From Bombilactobacillus mellifer (GTDB taxonomy: Bacteria; Bacillota; Bacilli; Lactobacillales; Lactobacillaceae): a DNA stretch of 64,000 nucleotides. The notes under the pieces were generated by a model that worked only from the letters and a program-made list of their open reading frames with translations, searched no databases and had not been told where the DNA came from. The position numbers and the translations under genes were made by a program. The stretch lies in assembly GCF_000970795.1 (NCBI RefSeq), contig NZ_KQ034029.1, positions 323,942-387,941 of the forward strand, in the 5' to 3' direction. Positions 33,199 to 42,493 of the stretch are shown one piece after another. Positions within the stretch are counted from its first letter, which is position 1. The number at the start of each line of letters is the position of its first letter.

Positions 33199-34632
33199 GT
33201 GGCTAAAAATAATCAGGTGCAACGTAAACTCAAAACCCGCCATGTCACTATGATTGCCTTAGGTGGCTGTATTGGCACTGGTCTGTTTATGACTTCCGGT
33301 TCGATCATTGCCAAAGCCGGACCCGGGGGCGGATTAGTTGCTTATATTGCGATGGGACTCATGGTTTATTTTTTAATGACCAGTTTAGGGGAGCTTGCAA
33401 CCAATTTACCCATTTCAGGCTCTTTTGCAGCCTATAATGCCCGTTACGTCGATCCAGCGTTAGGTTTTGCTATGGGTTGGAATTATTGGTTTAATTGGGC
33501 GATTACCGTAGCTATTGATATTTCGACAGCCGCCTTATTAATTCAATATTGGCTCCCTCAAACTCCTGGTTGGATCTGGAGTCTCATTATTTTAATTTTA
33601 ATCTTCACAATTAATGCTTTTAGTGTTTCGGCATTTGGTGAAACCGAGTATTGGCTGTCGATTATTAAAGTAGTAACCGTAATTATCTTTTTAATTATTG
33701 GGTTAGCAATGATTGTCGGGATTCTCAATGGCCCGGCGGTGGGTCTGCGGAATTTTACTTATAAAAAGGCTCCCTTTGTGGGTGGCATCCCAGCGATCAT
33801 TAATGTCTTTTTAATTGCCGGCTTTTCTTTTCAAGGTACAGAATTGATTGGGGTCACTGCCGGGGAATCGGAAAATCCGGAAAAAGCTGTTCCCAAAGCT
33901 ATCAATGATGTGTTTTGGCGGATTTTATTGTTTTATATTCTATCAATTTTTGTGATTGCTGCCTTAATTCCCTATACTAGTCCTAATTTACTACGAGCCG
34001 CTAATGGTAATATTGCAGTGTCGCCTTTTACTTTAGTTTTTAAACGGGCCGGCTTGGCGTTTGCGGCCAGTTTAATGAACGCTGTCGTTTTAACAGCTGT
34101 TTTATCTTCAGCCAATTCCGGAGCTTACGCTTCGACTAGAATGCTGTATTCTTTAGCCCAAGACCATTATGCACCCCGTATTTTCGGGCAAACGACCCGC
34201 CACGGCATTCCTTTTGTTGCTCTTCTGGCGACTATTTTGGTTTCGTTGGCGACTTTTGCCACCAGTATTTTTGGGCAAAAAATTTATATGTGGTTAGTGG
34301 CCGCTTCCGGTTTGACTGGTTTTATTGCTTGGATCGGGATTGCCTTGAGCCATTTTCGTTTTCGCCGTGCTTTTATCAAGCAAGGGCATCAACTCAGTGA
34401 ATTAAAATATCATGCCAAATTATTTCCGTTAGGACCGATTATTGCCTTAATCTTATGTCTGGTTGTCATTGGCGGTCAAAATATCGACGCTTTTATCCAC
34501 TGGGATTGGCAACAAATCGGTGTAACTTACATCGGGATTCCATTAGTTTTAATTTTATATTTAGGTTATAAATGGAAACATCACACGAAAATCATTCCTT
34601 TAGAAGAAGTGGATGTCTCTCCCGAACGCTAA
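33199..34632 (+). CDS. lysP: Lysine-specific amino acid permease
   Basis: A 477-residue APC-superfamily symporter with about 12 transmembrane segments. The N-terminus has KTRHVTMIALGGCIGTGLF, the substrate-site GxG motif of the family, and later SFQGTELIGVTAGESENPEK, typical of amino-acid permeases of the LysP/GabP type. The start is GTG at 33199 behind AGGAGG. The lysine riboswitch in its leader makes lysine the likely substrate. Tandem terminators follow. It is transcribed alone. Confidence 0.9.
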   Translation: MAKNNQVQRKLKTRHVTMIALGGCIGTGLFMTSGSIIAKAGPGGGLVAYIAMGLMVYFLMTSLGELATNLPISGSFAAYNARYVDPALGFAMGWNYWFNWAITVAIDISTAALLIQYWLPQTPGWIWSLIILILIFTINAFSVSAFGETEYWLSIIKVVTVIIFLIIGLAMIVGILNGPAVGLRNFTYKKAPFVGGIPAIINVFLIAGFSFQGTELIGVTAGESENPEKAVPKAINDVFWRILLFYILSIFVIAALIPYTSPNLLRAANGNIAVSPFTLVFKRAGLAFAASLMNAVVLTAVLSSANSGAYASTRMLYSLAQDHYAPRIFGQTTRHGIPFVALLATILVSLATFATSIFGQKIYMWLVAASGLTGFIAWIGIALSHFRFRRAFIKQGHQLSELKYHAKLFPLGPIIALILCLVVIGGQNIDAFIHWDWQQIGVTYIGIPLVLILYLGYKWKHHTKIIPLEEVDVSPER

Positions 34633-34647
34633 TGTTAACACCAGTCC

Positions 34648-34674
34648 AACTGTCGTTTAATACGGCAGTTTTTT
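34648..34674 (+). terminator. Terminator of lysP
   Basis: AACTGTCG (34648-34655) pairs with CGGCAGTT (34663-34670) and is followed by TTTT. A second hairpin (CGACTGTTG near 34683 with CAGCAGTCG near 34698, then a T-rich tail) stands right after, forming a tandem pair. Confidence 0.8.
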
Positions 34675-34714
34675 GCTGGCTTCGACTGTTGCCTTGTCAG
34701 CAGTCGTTTGATTT

Positions 34715-35006
34715 TGTTCTTTTATTTATGGTCGTAATACACTGGTTCATTATTTTTTATCTGGGCGCCATTTGCCAACCTCTTCTTTTCCAATGAACTG
34801 GGCGCCGAAATTGTTCTTGGTCTAAACCGTGGTTTTTGAGCGCTGGAGATGTTAAAGCAGCGGTTATAAAGCCGCTGCTTGAGATGAAACTGATATGGCC
34901 AATAATTGGTAATAACTGTAATTATCTTCAAATTGCCATGGCTATCCAAAACTACTGCTCATTCACCGCCGGCAGTGCACTAGTGGGCGCAAGAGCGGGA
35001 GATTTT
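34715..35006. other. Intergenic region between lysP terminators and glnQ
   Basis: A strong hairpin AAGCAGCGG / CCGCTGCTT is at about 34854-34880; on the minus strand it has only a short T-run and may end the glnPH-glnQ transcript. A 60-codon plus-strand open frame (34836-35018) has protein-like composition but a TTG start, no ribosome binding site and no family I recognise. No firm gene is called here. Confidence 0.4.
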
Positions 35007-35747
35007 TTAAACATTTAACACTTTGTCTAAAAATTCTTGTAAGCGGGGATTTTGGGGATGATCAAAAATCGCTGTCGGAGTCCCTTCTTCTAAAATCTGC
35101 CCTTGATCAAAGAACAAAACCCGATCAGCTACTTCTTTGGCAAAACCCATTTCATGAGTCACTACAATCATGGTCATGCCTTGTTGGGCCAACTTTTTCA
35201 TAACCGCCAAGACATCCCCCACCATCTCAGGATCTAAAGCTGAGGTCGGTTCATCAAATAGCATAATGTCCGGATTCATGGCCAAAGCACGGGCAATGGC
35301 CACTCGTTGCTGCTGTCCTCCAGATAACGATTGCACTGAGGCATTCAACTTATCGGCTAAGCCCACTGTCGTCAATAAATGTTGCGCTTGCTCTTGGGCT
35401 TGTTCAGTGGACTTGTTTTGTAATTCTTGGGGAGCCAGCATAATATTTTGCGCCACACTGAGATTTTTAAATAAATTAAAATGCTGAAATACCATACCAA
35501 TATTTTCCCGCACTTGATTCAAGTTAGCGTGCGGTTCGGCAATATCCACCCCATCGATAACAATCGAACCGGAAGTTGGTGTTTCTAAGCGATTTAAAGT
35601 TCGCAAAAAAGTACTTTTACCAGAGCCGGAGGGGCCGATGATCACGACGACTTCGTTAGCTTGTACAGTCACATTAATATCTTTTAAAACTTGGTTATTA
35701 CCAAAGTTTTTGATTAAGTTAGTTACTTGCACTTTTACTTCTGTCAT
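35007..35747 (-). CDS. glnQ: Polar amino acid (glutamine-type) ABC transporter ATPase
   Basis: A 246-residue ATPase that powers uptake by the neighbouring GlnPH protein. Motifs are Walker [12 protein letters not shown]-loop [10 protein letters not shown], signature [15 protein letters not shown], Walker [15 protein letters not shown], and the H-loop VVTHEMGFA. Its ATG at 35745-35747 overlaps the TGA of the upstream gene (ATGA), so translation is coupled. The exact amino acid is not provable; glutamine/glutamate or arginine systems look alike. Confidence 0.9.
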   Translation of the reverse strand: MTEVKVQVTNLIKNFGNNQVLKDINVTVQANEVVVIIGPSGSGKSTFLRTLNRLETPTSGSIVIDGVDIAEPHANLNQVRENIGMVFQHFNLFKNLSVAQNIMLAPQELQNKSTEQAQEQAQHLLTTVGLADKLNASVQSLSGGQQQRVAIARALAMNPDIMLFDEPTSALDPEMVGDVLAVMKKLAQQGMTMIVVTHEMGFAKEVADRVLFFDQGQILEEGTPTAIFDHPQNPRLQEFLDKVLNV

Positions 35748-37189
35748 GCGTTTGTTCTCCTTTGTACCCAATTTGAAAGCCATGTTAGTAAAGTAATAAT
35801 GATCAAGTAAATTACGGCAATGATTGTCCAAACTTTAAAACCTTCCAAATTACGGGCAATAATAATCTTACCGGTTTGTGTCAGTTCAAGCAATCCGATA
35901 ACAGATAGAATCGAAGTATCCTTTAAGGTAATAATAAATTGATTGATAAACGACGGTACCATAATCCGAATACCTTGCGGTAAAATAACCCGTCGCATCG
36001 CTTTACCAAACGGCAATCCGAGACTGCGAGCTGCTTCCATTTGTCCCGGATCTACGGCATCAATGCCGCCTTTGACAAACGCGGCGATATAAGCACCTTC
36101 ATTCAAAGTCAGCGTAATAATCCCAGCGAGAAAGGCGGGAATTTTTTGACCGGTCAAACTCGGAATGCCGGTATAAATAAATAACGCCAAAACTAATAAC
36201 GGCAGCCCCCGAAAAATGTAAATCACCGTAGTCGAGAGTCCTTGACAGAATTTATTAGGTACTACTCCGAGCAGACCAAAGATCAGTCCAAAAATGGTAG
36301 CAAAAAAGATGGCGGCCACTGTTAACCAGACTGTTTCGCCTAAACCATTTAACAAAGCGGTTTGATTTTGCTTCAGCAACCCCCAAAAACTGCGATCTTC
36401 CAGGTTAGATTTACCAGTTTGAGTTTTATTGGCTTGGGCACCTAAATATTTCGCTACAATTTTTTGATAAGTACCATTGGCTTTAATATGCTTTAAACCG
36501 ACATTAAATTTTGCAATCAGATCGGCATTCCGTCCTTTTTGTACCGCAAAGCCATACTGCCCTTTATTAGCAGGTGCGGTTACTATCTTCAAGGGTGTTT
36601 TGTGTTTAATAGCGTACTGCATCACAGGTTGATCTTCAAAGCAGGCTACTGAATTACCGGTTACTACATCTTGATACATATTATTGGAATCATCAAAAGT
36701 TACCGTTTTAAAACCATACTTTGCTTTAATACTATTAGCATAAGTAGCGGCAGCAGTTCCCGTCTTGAGCGCCACTCGCTGATGGCGTAATTGGGAAAAG
36801 CCCTTAATTTTGCTCTTTTGACTCACGGCCATAATAACGCCCGTTTTAAAATAGGGATCACCAAAATGAAACTTTTGTTTCCGTTCCGGAGTAATGGTCA
36901 TGCCGGCAATCACTCCATCAATCTGTCCGGCTTCTAAAGACTGCACGGCGGCATTAAAACCTAAGGGTTTAATATTGACCCGGAAATGTTGATCTTTAGC
37001 GATAGCCTTTAAAATATCGATATCAATACCAACATATTGATTTTGTTCATTGGCAAATTCAAATGGTGGATAGGTGACATCGGTCCCAATCTGATATGTT
37101 TTCTGCGCTTGTGCTGGATGCAAAGGCAGTCCCAGCCATACCAACACCCACAAACATACATAAATAAGCCACTTCTTTTTCACAGACAA
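35744..37189 (-). CDS. glnPH: Glutamine-type ABC transporter, fused substrate-binding and permease protein
   Basis: A 481-residue fusion. An N-terminal signal helix ([16 protein letters not shown], then AQA) is followed by a periplasmic-binding-protein domain ([20 protein letters not shown], then [10 protein letters not shown], about residues 30-250) and a permease domain (about 275-475) with the EAA loop [18 protein letters not shown]. Such fusions occur in lactic acid bacteria as GlnP. The start chosen is TTG at 37187-37189, eight bases after AGGAGGG. It forms an operon with the ATPase. Confidence 0.88.
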   Translation of the reverse strand: MSVKKKWLIYVCLWVLVWLGLPLHPAQAQKTYQIGTDVTYPPFEFANEQNQYVGIDIDILKAIAKDQHFRVNIKPLGFNAAVQSLEAGQIDGVIAGMTITPERKQKFHFGDPYFKTGVIMAVSQKSKIKGFSQLRHQRVALKTGTAAATYANSIKAKYGFKTVTFDDSNNMYQDVVTGNSVACFEDQPVMQYAIKHKTPLKIVTAPANKGQYGFAVQKGRNADLIAKFNVGLKHIKANGTYQKIVAKYLGAQANKTQTGKSNLEDRSFWGLLKQNQTALLNGLGETVWLTVAAIFFATIFGLIFGLLGVVPNKFCQGLSTTVIYIFRGLPLLVLALFIYTGIPSLTGQKIPAFLAGIITLTLNEGAYIAAFVKGGIDAVDPGQMEAARSLGLPFGKAMRRVILPQGIRIMVPSFINQFIITLKDTSILSVIGLLELTQTGKIIIARNLEGFKVWTIIAVIYLIIITLLTWLSNWVQRRTNA

Positions 37190-37530
37190 TGTATTAACCC
37201 TCCTCAGCCTTATTAGCAGCAATGGATAACTATTCATTAAATAATTCCTGCTAATATTAATACCTTTTAATTTACCATAATCTTTTTAACTATACAATTC
37301 AGATTAATTGAAAAATTAAAATTCTTAATATCTATCAATAAACCTTCATATAATACAAAACTAAAGCAGGAATCGCTATCACAAAAAAGACCTAGACCAA
37401 TTTTAAAATAATCCTCATTCTGCAGTGATTGTCTTTGCCGATGTAACTTGTTTTCATTCGTCAATAAATTTCGGCCGTTCTCGTGATAACTGAGACTTTA
37501 ACTGGCTTATTTACCAGTGCAAACAGCAGC
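37190..37530. other. Intergenic region upstream of glnPH, no gene seen
   Basis: About 340 AT-rich bases between dacA and the ABC operon. No convincing gene, riboswitch or terminator was identified. A weak hairpin (ACTGG / CCAGT near 37500-37520) lies just past the dacA stop. Confidence 0.4.
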
Positions 37531-38763
37531 TTAGAGTTTAAACCAGTGCTGTAATTGCTGAGACAGTTTTTGATACCACGTCGCCCGCTTAACGGAATAA
37601 ACAGTTTGGTAACGAATTTGCGGCGTGGTCGTGAGGTAATCATTGTAAATAGGATTTTGTAAGCGGATGGTTTGCTGACTGACCACCTTATTTTTAGCTA
37701 ACGGTGCTTGTAAGACCGGCGTCACAAAATGCATTTTACTGTTAATGGTGGACTTATCATTTGGTCTGAAAAATAAAGTGACTTTTTTTTGACTGCGCAC
37801 TAAAATCCGATTATTAGTGGTCTGCGCATTAGCTACATAAATTGACTGCTGAGGACGCAGATTTACTAATTGCGTTTTCCGGGTTGCTTGATTTAAGAGC
37901 GCCGTGGTGGCTTTAAATTGCTGTTCTGCAGGTGCATTTAACACTACGGTAATGACCGGTCGACCTTTTAGACGCGTCACCCCGACAAAATTCTGACCAT
38001 CCACCGCCGTCGTGCCCGTTTTCAATCCTTGAAAATGATACGCGGAAGTTTGTAATAAACTATTAGTATTGTTAATGACTCCAAAATGGCCGTTGGGCTG
38101 GGGAAAGGCTGCTTGGGTTTGTTGAGTAATGTGCAAGATTTTGGGGTAATCTTGCAATAAATGCTGCGCCACGATGGCTACTTCCCGCGCCGATAAACAG
38201 TTTTCTTGAATAAATTTCCCCTTACGGGCTGGTACCGATGTAGCACCGCGCAGGCCGGAAGCTGTATACCAGTGCGTGCGCGATATCCCCCAGCGCTGCA
38301 ACAACTGTTCTGCTTGACGGCAGAACTTTTCTTGCGAGCCCGCCAATACTTGGGCTAACGCCATGGCTGCCGAATTAGAGGAAGGCAATAAAGCCGCGGT
38401 TTCCAGCTGCCGAATGGTATATTTTTGCTGGGTACTTAGTGAAACATTGGCCACACTATGATCTTGACTCAGTGCTGCAATCTTGGGTGTAATGGTAACA
38501 GTCTGTTGTGGTTTCAGTTGCTGGCGAGCTATTTTTTGTTCGATTAAATAAATAACCAGTAATTTAGAAATAGAAGCAATCGGCAAGCGCTGTCGTGAAT
38601 TTTTTTGTGCCACCACCTGACCAGTTTGTTGATCTACTAGAATAGCTGCCGCCGCTGGCACTTGGGGCTGAAAAAGGGCCGCTTGTGCAGCATTAGTCGC
38701 TGTCTGATTCAATACCAAAAACGCGATGAGTACAATTAACCCCTGCTTTATTTGTTTAGCCAT
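37531..38763 (-). CDS. dacA: D-alanyl-D-alanine carboxypeptidase (PBP5/DacA family)
   Basis: A 410-residue exported penicillin-binding protein that trims the terminal D-alanine from peptidoglycan stem peptides. It has an N-terminal signal peptide (residues 1-29) and the three active-site motifs: SISK (near 65), SSN (near 129) and KTGTTAVDGQN (near 247). A C-terminal beta-rich domain is followed by an amphipathic end (YQKLSQQLQHWFKL) that probably attaches it to the membrane, as in PBP5. It stands alone with an AGGA-type ribosome binding site. Confidence 0.92.
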   Translation of the reverse strand: MAKQIKQGLIVLIAFLVLNQTATNAAQAALFQPQVPAAAAILVDQQTGQVVAQKNSRQRLPIASISKLLVIYLIEQKIARQQLKPQQTVTITPKIAALSQDHSVANVSLSTQQKYTIRQLETAALLPSSNSAAMALAQVLAGSQEKFCRQAEQLLQRWGISRTHWYTASGLRGATSVPARKGKFIQENCLSAREVAIVAQHLLQDYPKILHITQQTQAAFPQPNGHFGVINNTNSLLQTSAYHFQGLKTGTTAVDGQNFVGVTRLKGRPVITVVLNAPAEQQFKATTALLNQATRKTQLVNLRPQQSIYVANAQTTNNRILVRSQKKVTLFFRPNDKSTINSKMHFVTPVLQAPLAKNKVVSQQTIRLQNPIYNDYLTTTPQIRYQTVYSVKRATWYQKLSQQLQHWFKL

Positions 38764-39133
38764 GATTTTAAATTTTTCCTACCTTCAGTGTATTTTTGAA
38801 GTTTTGCCTACATAGATTACCAGTTAAATTTCATTTGATAAGGGCTTTTATCTACTATCCATCCAAAATGAGCCCCACCTATCTTCACAACAATTCCCAA
38901 GTTTCAAATCTAAAATTTTTCTCTAGAATTTAAAAACATTTTTGTCTCAAACCATAATGGACTTTGCTGCCATTTGCAAGTTAGTCTGTTCCGGAGGCTG
39001 GTTCAAATATCTTTTTACAAATATTCAGACTTAATAGTACTTATCGATCGAGCGTCTACCCCTGCCGTACCCCAGGGACCGTTAGTGTCATATGGGGCCA
39101 TTTGCAATCGGCAAGCAATTAGCAAAAAACATT

Positions 39134-39158
39134 GACAAAAACTGTAACAGTTTTTGTC
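39134..39158. repeat. Perfect inverted repeat, operator-like
   Basis: GACAAAAACTG (39134-39144) and CAGTTTTTGTC (39148-39158) separated by TAA. No T-run follows, so it is not a normal terminator. It may be the operator of an unidentified repressor. Confidence 0.6.
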
Positions 39159-39245
39159 GACCCAGCGGGTGGGATCGTGACCTTAATATTTTCATTGGAA
39201 TCTACAATATCGGCATCTCATTGGCTAGTCTGGAGATAATAGGTT

Positions 39246-39265
39246 AATATTTCCCCGGAAATATT
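39246..39265. promoter_or_regulatory. Candidate Noc-binding site
   Basis: Perfect palindrome AATATTTCC-CC-GGAAATATT. Its core ATTTCCCCGGAAAT (39249-39262) matches 13 of 14 positions of the Bacillus subtilis Noc site ATTTCCCGGGAAAT. The noc gene is in the window. Confidence 0.55.
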
Positions 39266-39365
39266 CCAAGGGGGACCACAAGGTGGCTTGGCACAGGCAA
39301 TTAATGGGAGTTGCTTTTCATGATTTTTTCTTGTAGAGTAGTAGTAATTAATAGGAGGTGGTTAA

Positions 39366-40061
39366 ATGCAATCAATGGAAAAAACCCAAACTAGTGGATT
39401 CGCTAAATTTGCTTCGCTGGTTTATTTATATACTGGTTTAGGAATCACCTTTTGGATGCTGTCCGCCTTTGCTTTATCCAAAAATCAAGCTTTTGTTTTC
39501 CCTATTTTACAATGGACAGCTCGGCACGGCTTCTTATCCTTTATGGTGATGCTCATCGTTCCGGTAATGCTCATTTATCTTTGTCAGGCCATGGCACAGC
39601 GTTCTTATTTCTTAACTTTTGTCTGTTATTTAGCCTTTTTATTTGCCCTGTCCTTTATTGGAGTGCCACTCTTTTTTGCTTATTCCGCAACTGCGATCAT
39701 GCGGGCTTTAGCTATTTCTTCGGTAACTTTCATTGTAATGGCAGGCTACGGCTATTTAACTAAAACTAATTTAATGTCATGGAATCGAACTCTTACTGTG
39801 GGCTTGATTGCCGTTATTGTGGTTTCCTTATTAAATCTGTTGTTATTCAAAAGTTCCCTGGGACAATTGTTAATTAGTGTTGTGACGATTATTTTATTTA
39901 TGGGTTATATTGCACTGGATTCCCAAAGTCTTAAACGCATCTATCAAACTGTGCCAAGCAGTAGTTTAGGTGCTATTGCGTTAGTGGCTTCCGTCAATTT
40001 AGTCTTAGACTTCATCAACATGTTAACGAGCATCTTAGCAATTTTTGGCAATGACAATTAA
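39366..40061 (+). CDS. Bax inhibitor-1/YccA family membrane protein
   Basis: A 231-residue protein with seven hydrophobic segments, in line with the BI-1 (LFG/TMBIM) family. Typical sequence features are the helix pairs FAYSATAIMRALAISSVTF and LFMGYIALDSQSLKRIYQ, and the C-terminal LDFINMLTSILAIFG. Bacterial members include the calcium-leak channel YetJ; the cellular role here is not known. It starts at an ATG behind AGGAGG and is followed by a strong terminator. Confidence 0.85.
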   Translation: MQSMEKTQTSGFAKFASLVYLYTGLGITFWMLSAFALSKNQAFVFPILQWTARHGFLSFMVMLIVPVMLIYLCQAMAQRSYFLTFVCYLAFLFALSFIGVPLFFAYSATAIMRALAISSVTFIVMAGYGYLTKTNLMSWNRTLTVGLIAVIVVSLLNLLLFKSSLGQLLISVVTIILFMGYIALDSQSLKRIYQTVPSSSLGAIALVASVNLVLDFINMLTSILAIFGNDN

Positions 40062-40084
40062 CTAAACCAACGGTATTTCTGGTT

Positions 40085-40112
40085 ACTCCTCGAGTTTGAG
40101 GAGTTTTTTTTT
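40085..40112 (+). terminator. Terminator of the BI-1 gene
   Basis: ACTCCTC (40085-40091) pairs with GAGGAGT (40098-40104), followed by eight further T residues. It lies 30 bases before the next start codon, so partial readthrough could feed the following MFS gene. Confidence 0.85.
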
Positions 40113-40140
40113 GACTAAAATTTTAAAGGAGCGTTTCTTT

Positions 40141-41340
40141 TTGCAAAAAACAAAGATTAATTCTACTTTGATTGGTATTTTGGGCTTAACAATGGTTACC
40201 CGCCTTGATTCGGTTATGGCGCCTTCCATTGTCAAAATTCAACAAACTTTTCCGCAGGCAGATGTGACGCAGGTGGAATCCATCGCTTCCATTGGTGACG
40301 TTGCTTCAATGATTGCCTCGTTTATTTTTGGCTTTATCTTGACCAAAATCACTTATAAACACGCTGCTTTAATTGGCCTCAGTCTGTTAGCGGCAGGCGG
40401 GTTACTTCCAATATTCATTCATCAAAGCATCGCCCAGCTGCTCTTTTTTGCTTTAATCGTCGGCTTAGGTAGTGGGGTGATTACAACTGTCTTACCCAGC
40501 CTTTCTGCGGCCACTTATCAAGGTGAGCGCCGGTCTAAACAATTCGGCTGGAATGTAGCGCTGGAAGACGGCTTTGCCATGGTTTGGATTGTTTTAGGCG
40601 GTTTTTTAGCGAATATTAGTTGGCAAGATAATTACTATATCTATGGTATTACACTTGTAGCATGGATCTTAGCGTTATTCTTTGTTCCTAATTTACATCC
40701 CAAAGATACAGCCACTACCACCACTTCGGAGGCACAACCTACTAAAAATCGGTGGGGCTTAATTATTAGTTTATTGTTGATCGCGATGATCGTGGAAATG
40801 TTAGTGGCGGTTTTATCTAATAAAATGGCTATTTATTTGCATACCTACCATATCGGGGGTCCCAGCACTGCCGGTCAAGCATTAGTTTTCGTCCGGGCGG
40901 CTTCCATTGTGACTGGCGTTTTTATCAGTTTTTTCCGGCGTACTTTGCACAACTACCTTCTTGCCGGGGGCTTTGGCTCCATTTTAATTGGTGCTAGTTT
41001 ATTTATCAAAATCCACACTTTTGTGGCGAGTGCGATTGGTGCCTTTTTGATCGGGACTGGCGGCGCAATTATTTTAATTACAGTGCCCTTTTTGTTGTCT
41101 AATTTAACAGCAGCCACTACGTATCCTATTGTTATGGGTAGTTTTTCTGCCTTAACCAGTTTAGGTTTTGCCTTTTCGGCTTGGTTTTTTAAGTATGTCA
41201 CGGCTTGGTTTACTACAAATAATTTAAGTGGGACTTTTATTTTAACCGCCTTAATTAGTGGTATGATTATGATGTTATTAATTGTCACGAATTTACAAAA
41301 GCGGGCAACTTTGCCGAATGAAAAGATTGAGGAGGTATAG
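40141..41340 (+). CDS. MFS transporter, 12 transmembrane segments
   Basis: A 399-residue major-facilitator protein. Helix 1 carries TMVTRLDSVMAPSIVKI, and the family pattern of 12 hydrophobic segments with a central loop (around residues 190-205, threonine-rich) is clear. The start used is TTG at 40141, nine bases after AAGGAG; 15 upstream codons overlap the previous terminator and are not likely translated. It lies three bases before the dehydrogenase gene, whose ribosome binding site is inside its end. The substrate is unknown; co-transcription hints at an organic acid. Confidence 0.82.
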   Translation: MQKTKINSTLIGILGLTMVTRLDSVMAPSIVKIQQTFPQADVTQVESIASIGDVASMIASFIFGFILTKITYKHAALIGLSLLAAGGLLPIFIHQSIAQLLFFALIVGLGSGVITTVLPSLSAATYQGERRSKQFGWNVALEDGFAMVWIVLGGFLANISWQDNYYIYGITLVAWILALFFVPNLHPKDTATTTTSEAQPTKNRWGLIISLLLIAMIVEMLVAVLSNKMAIYLHTYHIGGPSTAGQALVFVRAASIVTGVFISFFRRTLHNYLLAGGFGSILIGASLFIKIHTFVASAIGAFLIGTGGAIILITVPFLLSNLTAATTYPIVMGSFSALTSLGFAFSAWFFKYVTAWFTTNNLSGTFILTALISGMIMMLLIVTNLQKRATLPNEKIEEV

Positions 41341-41343
41341 GAT

Positions 41344-42207
41344 ATGAAAATTGGCTTTATTGGAACGGGCGTAATGGGTAACGCGATTGCCCAGAACTTA
41401 TTGAAAGCGCACCATCAATTATGGGTTTACAATCGAACCAAATCCAAAACGGACAATTTAGTGGCTTTGGGTGCAACTTGGTGTGCCACGCCCCAAGCCG
41501 TCACAGAACAAGCCGAGATAATTTTTACGATGTTAGGCTTCCCGCAAGATGTTGAACAAGTTTATTTCCAAGAAAACGGTATTTTTAAAGCCCAGGTCCA
41601 AGGTAAAATTCTCGTAGATATGACTACTTCCAAGCCGACCCTGGCTCAAAAAATTGCCGCCACCGGTCAAGCAGCCGGAGCCCAAGTCTTAGATGCGCCT
41701 GTTTCTGGCGGTGATGTGGGCGCTAAAAATGGTACTTTAACGATCATGGTGGGTGGTCAGCAAACAACATTTGACCAGTTACAACCCATCTTTCAAGCTA
41801 TTGGGTCCCAAGTTAATCTCTTTGGTGGTCCTGGAGCCGGTCAAAATACTAAAATGGCTAACCAAATTATGATTGCGGGTACAATGACCGGCATGTCGGA
41901 AATGCTCGTGTACGCAAAAGCCGCAGGGTTAGACTTAAACAAAGTATTAGAAACTGTCGGTGGCGGCAGTGCTGCTAATTGGAGTCTGTCGAATTACGGA
42001 CCGCGTATTTTGAAAGAGGACTTTCAACCGGGTTTTTATAGTAAACATTTTCTCAAAGATCTTCGCATTGCTTTAGATACCGCAGCCGAGATGCATTTAG
42101 ATTTGCCCGCTACTCAACAAGCCAAAGACCTTTATGAAAAATTAGTTGATCAAAAACACCTTGGTGATTTAGGAACCCAGGCTCTCATTAAACTGTGGTG
42201 GGATTAA
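41344..42207 (+). CDS. NAD(P)-dependent beta-hydroxyacid dehydrogenase (3-hydroxyisobutyrate dehydrogenase family)
   Basis: A 287-residue reductase of the HIBADH/GarR/glyoxylate-reductase group. The cofactor site is GFIGTGVMGNAIAQNL (residues 4-19); the substrate signature DAPVSGGDVGAKNGTL is near 118; the catalytic Lys is in GAGQNTKMANQI near 172. The final helix domain is complete. It is translated directly after the MFS gene, and together they may import and reduce a small hydroxy or semialdehyde acid, but the actual substrate is not shown. A long terminator hairpin follows. Confidence 0.87.
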   Translation: MKIGFIGTGVMGNAIAQNLLKAHHQLWVYNRTKSKTDNLVALGATWCATPQAVTEQAEIIFTMLGFPQDVEQVYFQENGIFKAQVQGKILVDMTTSKPTLAQKIAATGQAAGAQVLDAPVSGGDVGAKNGTLTIMVGGQQTTFDQLQPIFQAIGSQVNLFGGPGAGQNTKMANQIMIAGTMTGMSEMLVYAKAAGLDLNKVLETVGGGSAANWSLSNYGPRILKEDFQPGFYSKHFLKDLRIALDTAAEMHLDLPATQQAKDLYEKLVDQKHLGDLGTQALIKLWWD

Positions 42208-42247
42208 CTTAATAATTGTTTAATCCATTCGCATCGCTTTTGGCAGT

Positions 42248-42293
42248 GTCTGGAATGATTAATTCTTGGGAATTAATTGTTTCAGACCTTTTT
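42248..42293 (+). terminator. Terminator of the MFS-dehydrogenase operon
   Basis: An 18-base stem from GTCTGGAATG (42248 on) to GTTTCAGAC (ending 42287), with three to four mismatches or G-T pairs, followed by CTTTTTA. Confidence 0.75.
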
Positions 42294-42493
42294 AATAGCG
42301 CTGCCGCTTACATTATTGGACTTGAAAGAGAAAACCTTGGCTTTTTGTACAGATTACTGCTTTTTTCAGCGCGATCTAGCTTCTTGTAATTAGTTATCAC
42401 AGGTTTAAATCCGGCCACAATAATTCTTTAAATCAGTTCTTTTCCCGGAACTAATCTGCTATGATAAGAAAAAATAAAGCGGAGAAATAGCAT

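Larger units (their letters stand above)
38764..39365. other. 600-base intergenic region with two perfect palindromes
   Basis: No reading frame of note was seen. The region contains a 25-base palindrome at 39134-39158 and a Noc-site-like palindrome at 39246-39265 (listed separately). A likely promoter for the next gene has TTGCTT near 39312 and TAGAGT near 39335. The rest, including 38780-39110, is unexplained. Confidence 0.45.

Noticed and set aside
34836..35018. A 60-codon plus-strand frame between lysP and glnQ with protein-like composition
   Set aside because: No ribosome binding site, a TTG start, overlap with the end of glnQ, and a strong hairpin within it. Not called as a gene.
42436..42452. 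Possible Noc-site TTTTCCCGGAACTA before the MacB-like gene
   Set aside because: Only about 9 of 14 positions match, and there is no dyad symmetry in the outer bases.
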